The notes under the pieces: model-generated | Told to the model about the DNA's origin: nothing | The model's input: the letters and a program-made list of their open reading frames with translations, nothing else | Database searches by the model: none | Assembly (NCBI GenBank): GCA_024811115.1 | Contig: JAKOGH010000397.1 | Coordinates: forward strand, 1 to 13,993 | Length of the DNA: 13,993 bases | Reading direction: 5' to 3' | From: Terana coerulea | Lineage: Eukaryota > Basidiomycota > Agaricomycetes > Polyporales > Phanerochaetaceae | Shown here: in pieces, positions 9,330-13,993 of the stretch | Layout of the letters: each line of letters starts with the position of its first letter | How positions within the stretch are numbered: position 1 is the first letter of the stretch | Program-made: the position numbers and the translations under genes

Positions 9330-9700
9330 AGTTCATTCGTGCGGGTTCTTGCTCTGGTGGGCGGTCGCATCTTCATGTACATACATCCCTATTGGTACTA
9401 CAAGATAAATGCCATATCAAACACTACGGAATCTGAACAGCTGTCCCGTGTTGACATCATTTCGTTTGCCGCATTTGAGACCGAGCCTCAAGGCATGACG
9501 TCGAGCGGACACTGATCATATGCTGAACATCTAGGCAAGTGGCGTGAGTAGGGCAGCGCACCGCTCTCGCGTCACAGGTCATGGCTTTTCTTCATGTCAT
9601 CAGAAGATGTCAGATGAAGGGAGCGCCTGTGAATAAAACTTTTCGATGCAACTATATGTGATATGTACCTGCTCGTCCATGGGATAGCCTCAACGTCGGC
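9330..9700. other. 3' flank of MFS copy 2
   Basis: No gene is seen. An AATAAA at 9632-9637 lies about 300 bp after the stop of MFS copy 2 and is a possible but distant polyadenylation signal. The region separates the convergent ends of the transporter gene (+) and the DUF6534-like remnant (-). Confidence 0.35.
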
Positions 9701-10324
9701 CTAGACTTGCTCCTCAGGCTGCACGTGGATACCGCCCGCGAGGGCCGTTGCACGGGCCGGGACCCGAGCAGTAAAGATGCCTCGGTTGTCCGACGGTGTA
9801 TGATCGTCAAGGAGACAGTGTGTAGGCCGCGAGGAGTCTGACTATGGCTGCCCACAATCTGCATCCGGCTATTGAACACAGCGAGCAGCGAGTTTGAGTG
9901 GTGTTTCCCGAGCACGTTCGCCGCACAGCTGAAGTAGGGCTCAGCAGGAGATCAATAGTAAGTACAGAGCGACGTAGATTAATATTGTTGTCACGACGGC
10001 TATCACAAGAAACTCAGTTAATACTGTCGAGAGGTGAACTTTGATGGGGTTACCGGTGAGCGTACCTGTATTGACGATGAGACGGACAGTCTTGGTAATA
10101 GTGGCGTGTGCGTCAGGGACCTTGGTGTCCTTCCTCAGAAGCTGGATGCCCTGATGAGCAACGCAATAACCAGAAGACAAGCCTGCTCACCAGAAACGCC
10201 ATAATAGCAGCAATAATGACATAGTAGATAGAACTTCCACCAGTCCATGTCTGTACAAATGCGAGTAAGCGGAAAGCTCCACGAAGCTACGCACGCCAGA
10301 GCTTGTGTTAGATTGTGCCTGTAG
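9701..10324 (-). pseudogene. DUF6534-like multi-pass membrane protein, C-terminal remnant
   Basis: Read on the - strand, coding pieces join over small GT-AG introns at 10294-10251 (tentative), 10190-10151 and 10065-10024. They give TWTGGSSIYYVIIAAIMAFL, then LLRKDTKVPDAHATITKTVR, then a second membrane segment (FLVIAVVTTILIYVALYLLL). The frame then slips near 9950 to GKHHSNSLLAVFNSR, and again near 9840, ending in GGIHVQPEEQV and a stop at 9701-9703. The order WxGG, transmembrane, T-x-x-x-x-x-RLIVNTG, transmembrane, SNSLLAxxNSR is the C-terminal half of the basidiomycete DUF6534 family, whose function is unknown. The N-terminal half is missing where the LINE begins. Two frame breaks and the truncation make it a pseudogene as read. 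Confidence 0.65.
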
Positions 10325-12420
10325 GACTTTGAAGTTTTCAATCAGTGTAGATGGAACTCAGCTGCTGCGAGACCTACGGCAGAGAGGCTTCCCATCGGAC
10401 CTAGTGGACTGGATCGAGAGGAAGATGGAAAACCGGTACACTACCCTCGAATTCGACGACTTCGTCTCCACGCCGTTTGCTCTCACCAACTGCCTCGAAC
10501 AGGGATGCCCAATGTCGGTAATCCTTTATCAACTCTATAACTCACCACTTTTAGAAGTTGTACAACCGGACAGGGGTGAGCTGGTAACAGGGAACATAGA
10601 CGACGTGGCGGTGGTAGCGATAGGGGACACACTGGACGATACACACTGGACACTTCGGTCCTTCATGAACCGAGCAGGCGGAGCTTTCGAATGGGCCCAA
10701 ACGCACTCCTCGACGTTTTCGGTGGAGAAGTTCGGCTTGCTTAACCTGTCTCGAAAACGTGTAGACAAGGGGCTAGGCCCGCCGCTATCTCTAGGCAACG
10801 GAGTATCGGAAATAAAACCAGCTAAGTCATATAAATTTCTCGGTGTACAAGTTGATCACCAGCTTCGTTGGAATGAGCAGGTGGACTATGCGCACAAGAA
10901 GGGGCTACAGTGGATCACCCTCTTCAAGCGCATGGCAGGTGTACGCAGAGGAATTTCGATGCAGGCAGTACGGCGACTATACTTCTCAGTAGCAGTACCC
11001 TCGATGCTGTACGCGGCAGACGTCTTCCTAGTCCCGACCTACCATCACCCACAGAAAACTTCGCGTGCAAGGATCAGTAGGCCATATACGGAAGTTGGGA
11101 CAGGTTCACAGACAGGCGGCGATCATGATGACAGGAGCCATGAAGACCACGGCCACGGACGTTATGGAGGCGCATGCAAACATCCTTCCCTTCCCCCTTC
11201 TAGTCGAACAACACTGCCATCGAGCGGCGGCAAGATCGTGCACATTACCGGCTCATCACCCCTAACGCCACTACCGTTCGGCGCAACAGCAAGATTTGTC
11301 AAACGCCACCGTTCGGTCATGCACGAACTGTTATACCTCTTCCAGCTAGACTCACGGAACGTCGAGAAGATACAGCCGGTGCGCTATCACCCAACCTGGC
11401 GACCAGGACACCGAGTCGAAATCGCGGCGAGCAAGGAGGAGGCTATCCAGGCAGAGGAACGATGGGGCGAGACAGCAAGGAGTGCGAGTATATACAGATG
11501 GATCAGACTTGGAAGGAGGGGTAGGAGCGGCAGCCGTACTCTATCGAGGCAACGCGAAGCAAACACTTAGGCTATACCTCGGGCCATCGGAGAAGCATAC
11601 AGTGTATGAAGCTGAGGTGGTAGGAATGATCCTGGGGCTGGAATTGATCCGCAGAGAGCGACATCGGGTGAGTGAAGCCTCCCTTGCTATAGACAACCAG
11701 GCTGCGGTTCGTTCCAGCAGGTCGCGAAAGTCGAAGCCAGGACACTACCTCATGGACGACCTGCACCGGCTCAAGCGAACAGTGAGGAGCGAGCACGAAG
11801 GAATCAAGCTCACCTTCGATGGGTACCGGGACACCGAGATATAGAAGGAAATGAAGCTGTAGATGCAGAGGCCAAGAAAGCGGCCAAACAGGACTCCTCG
11901 GACCAAGGCCAACTACCCACATGTCTGCGACGAGAGCTCCCAGACAGTGTCTCACGGATCAAGCAAAACCAGAACAAGATCATACAGGACGAGGCGAGAC
12001 AACGATGGATCAACTCCCCACGGTTTCAGCGCATGAATAACCTTGACCCTTCCCTTCCGTCCAAAAGCTTTGGGCAGTACGTCGGCGGGATCACAAGAAA
12101 GCAAGCGGCGATTGTATTCCAACTACGGGCAGGACACGTACCCCTCAACTACCACCTGAATCGAATCGACCGGGCAGACAGCCCGACGTGCGCGCAGTGC
12201 GACGAAGGCGACGAGACGCCGGCACACTTCCTGTTATATTGCCCAGCATATGCACGAGCGCGGCAACGACTCCTATACGAGGGCGGGCCCACGAGCACTT
12301 CACCTCCCGATCCTCCTCACACACCGCAACCTCCAGGGGCCGCTGCTGCGATACATCCATGCTACAGGACGCATCTGGAAAAACCCTCTTTCTAATCTAT
12401 GCTTTATGCTTCTTATTTAA
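10325..12420 (+). mobile_element. 5'-truncated Tad1-like LINE (RT, RNase H, zinc knuckle)
   Basis: Non-LTR retrotransposon ORF2 fragment. It opens inside RT motif A (DFEVFN...SVDGTQLL, one frame slip near 10342), continues through QGCPMSVILY and the NIDD catalytic pair (10593-10604), then the thumb. After a slip near 11055 comes GSVGHIRKL...HANILPFPLLVEQHCHRAA. A C run one base short (11259-11262) returns the frame to TARFVKRHRS. RNase H starts near 11482 with YTDGS, then YEAEVVGM, AIDNQAAV and, after a slip near 11818, WVPGHRDIEGNEAVDAEA, so all four acidic residues are present. A C-x2-C-x8-H-x4-C knuckle lies near 12189-12245. The final conserved LLRYIHATGRIWK is in another frame and stops at 12418-12420. 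The endonuclease and first ORF are absent. Dead copy. Confidence 0.85.
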
Positions 12421-13153
12421 CACTAAGTTGTTTATTATGCTCTTTTTCGCTTTTTGTGAAAATGTATTCTTAAAATATAGTTTATTTAGCTAATCTACAT
12501 CTATTAGCTTGCTAAACAGCCCATTGCCTTTTTAACATTCTAATCTGCTGATTATTAATGGCTTTTTGCTACCTAATTGACTTTTTATCCCTTACCAATG
12601 CCTTATTGCATTCTTTCATTAGCTCATTTACTATATTTCTTTTTATCTAATTTCTCGCTATTGTATATTTTATCAGTAGCTTATTATTAGCTTTTACTTA
12701 TTTGCTTGTTATTTGTATCATATTTATGACATTATCTAGAGCTTATGACACTTATTTTACTATTGCTTTTATTTATTACTTGGACTCTTATTATTGTATT
12801 GCTTAAAGCTAATTTAGTTCTATGTCCTCCTTTTCTGCCAATCAGCTAACCTATATACTTATACTATTACACTTTTAGTGTTAATGTAGCTACTATTCTC
12901 TATTTCAGCCTAGTTGGCACATAAATGCATAATGAATTCCTTATTAGACTGGTTTTCAAAGTGCACAAAGCTTTAAGGATATTGTTAATGACAAGTCTGA
13001 AGCTCTTTAATATTACCTTTATAACCTAATATATAAGCTCTGTACAATTGCTAAAAAGAGCTGCTTTTGCCTAGAATGTCTATATTCTTATATAATTGCC
13101 ATTTGCCACAGTTGAACACCAAGTTGCAATCAATTTTAAATGTTACAATAGCT
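12421..13153. repeat. AT-rich, CpG-depleted block
   Basis: No open frame of note. By hand count there are 2 CpG (12449, 12656) against about 40 GpC between 12421 and 13170. GCT/AGC and TTA words dominate. The first part may be the 3' untranslated region of the LINE, since it begins right at the LINE stop codon, but the LINE body is full of CpG. The pattern fits long-term cytosine methylation and deamination or an RIP-like process acting at CpG on an old repeat. Confidence 0.6.
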
Positions 13154-13327
13154 CTAAAAGAGTGACTGCTTCACAGACGACCAAAGCAATTCACACTGTA
13201 TGCTTTTGTTAATGGGCCGAGGCTCAAAAAAGATGACCAGAAATAACCACAATGCACCCAGAAGGACTTGAACCCAGGACCACCTGGGTAAACGCGCCCA
13301 GTAGATTAACAACTGCGCCATAGCGGC
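13154..13327 (-). mobile_element. tRNA-derived SINE-like element
   Basis: On the - strand the sequence starts GCCGCTATGGCGCAGTTG. It carries an A box (TGGCGCAGTTG, 13310-13320) and a B box (GGTTCAAGTCC, 13264-13274) spaced as in a tRNA gene. A CTGGG/CCCAG stem lies between them where an anticodon arm would be, but its loop has 8 nt. The acceptor and T stems do not pair and there is no matching 3' end, so it is not a working tRNA gene. About 30 nt of unrelated sequence follows to a TTTTTT (13226-13231) that would stop RNA polymerase III. The end at lower coordinates is uncertain. Confidence 0.55.
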
Positions 13328-13330
13328 TTG

Positions 13331-13993
13331 TGTGTCATCGTACAGAAAGGTCATAACTTACTGAGTATATTGAAGCGCCTTAACGTCTTTGAAGCCTTCG
13401 CGTTTGGTTGGCGTCATCTTTCATTCCCTCGGTCCCTCATTCCTAACCGACGCGTTAGCTGCGTCGCGACCACCTACCGCGACACCAGGACCCAAGCGAC
13501 ACCACACAAGAGTGGGGGACGCGTGAATTATCGAGCAAGGCTGTTGAAGGGGAGGGGCTCCCCTGCAAACGAGGTACGTGGCCCTCTCGCCGCATCCACC
13601 GCTGCTACCCAGAGCCGTCCATGGCCGTGCATGCACGGCTTATGGACGGTGCTTTCATGAATAGGCACCACGCATCCCCCACCAGCAACGAACACCGCGC
13701 GCGAATGCCCGCGTAGTCAAGCACGACGCAACAAGCTCAACGCCGGCGGCCGCGACGCCGACGCACAAGAAGCCGGCGCGCACGACACGACGCGTACGAC
13801 ACGAACGGCGGCGCACAACGCCAACGCCGGCGCGCGGGACGTGGTGAAGCACAGCACACGCAGGCCGACGTGGTAGGCGAGCGCGCCGTCGTTACAAAGG
13901 GCCGACGTACGACGCGAGGGACCAGCGCAACAAGCTACACAGGCGCGACGCCGAGAACGCAGCACGCCCATAACACCAACACCGGCGCGGGAC
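13331..13993. repeat. GC-rich, CpG-dense repetitive region
   Basis: No gene is recognised. From about 13650 the + strand is poor in T and built of ACGC, GACGCC and CGGCGCG words. CGCAACAAGCT followed by CGCGACGCCGA occurs at about 13727 and 13926, and CAAC(G/A)CCGGCGCG at about 13820 and 13975. These look like diverged repeat units of uneven length that run past the window end. Open frames here on both strands are arginine/alanine/cysteine-rich products of the base composition. Confidence 0.5.
13615..13649. repeat. Perfect palindrome within a longer hairpin
   Basis: GCCGTGCATGCACGGC (13624-13639) is a perfect 16-bp palindrome. It is enclosed by CCGTCCAT (13615-13622) and its complement ATGGACGG (13642-13649). 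Together they could form an extended cruciform. No function can be assigned. Confidence 0.7.

Noticed and set aside
8355..9518. 13-bp match CGGACACTGATCA at 8355 and 9506
   Set aside because: One 13-bp match in 14 kb is close to chance, and no flanking similarity extends it.
13255..13327. Functional tRNA gene
   Set aside because: A and B boxes are present, but the acceptor and T stems do not pair and the anticodon loop has 8 nt.
13421..13971. Cysteine- and arginine-rich open frames on both strands
   Set aside because: They reflect high GC and repeated words; no conserved motif, splice pattern or start context supports a gene.

Overview
The window looks like a nuclear segment from a mushroom-forming basidiomycete (Agaricomycotina-type). 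The evidence is protein genes cut by many 40-60 nt GT-AG introns, two fungal drug-transporter-type MFS genes, a remnant of a basidiomycete DUF6534-type membrane protein, a Tad1-like LINE with RNase H, and several small DNA transposons. Nothing bacterial or viral was seen.

Layout. 1-1183: non-coding, including a cluster of five TTTCGGGCA repeats (326-565). 1184-3835: MFS gene 1, 20 exons on the + strand, complete in layout but with two single-base losses in T runs. 3836-4510: intergenic. 4511-9329: tandem paralogue MFS gene 2, 19 exons with almost the same intron positions. It has one single-base loss in a G run, and exon 16 is split by a 2,228-bp transposon (6576-8803). That transposon has 14-bp terminal inverted repeats and a TA target duplication, and it carries two further insertions: a 656-bp Tc1/mariner-like MITE (7028-7683) and a 360-bp hAT MITE (7812-8171) with a perfect 8-bp target duplication. 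The hAT MITE splits what would otherwise be a three-exon, 49-codon reading frame inside the transposon.

9701-10324: C-terminal part of a DUF6534-like multi-pass membrane protein gene on the - strand, broken by frameshifts and cut off by the LINE. 10325-12420: 5'-truncated LINE (half RT, RNase H, zinc knuckle) with several frameshifts. 12421-13170: AT-rich block nearly free of CpG. About 13154-13327: tRNA-derived SINE-like sequence on the - strand. 13331-13993: increasingly CpG-rich, T-poor, repetitive DNA.

How the parts relate. The two MFS genes arose by tandem duplication and would encode plasma-membrane exporters of about 540 and 539 residues. Gene 2 has been hit by a stack of nested transposons, and everything downstream of it is repeat-derived or decayed. 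The layered insertions give a readable order of events: gene duplication, insertion of the 2.2-kb element, then the two MITEs into it. All calls come from reading the sequence; no search or alignment was run.
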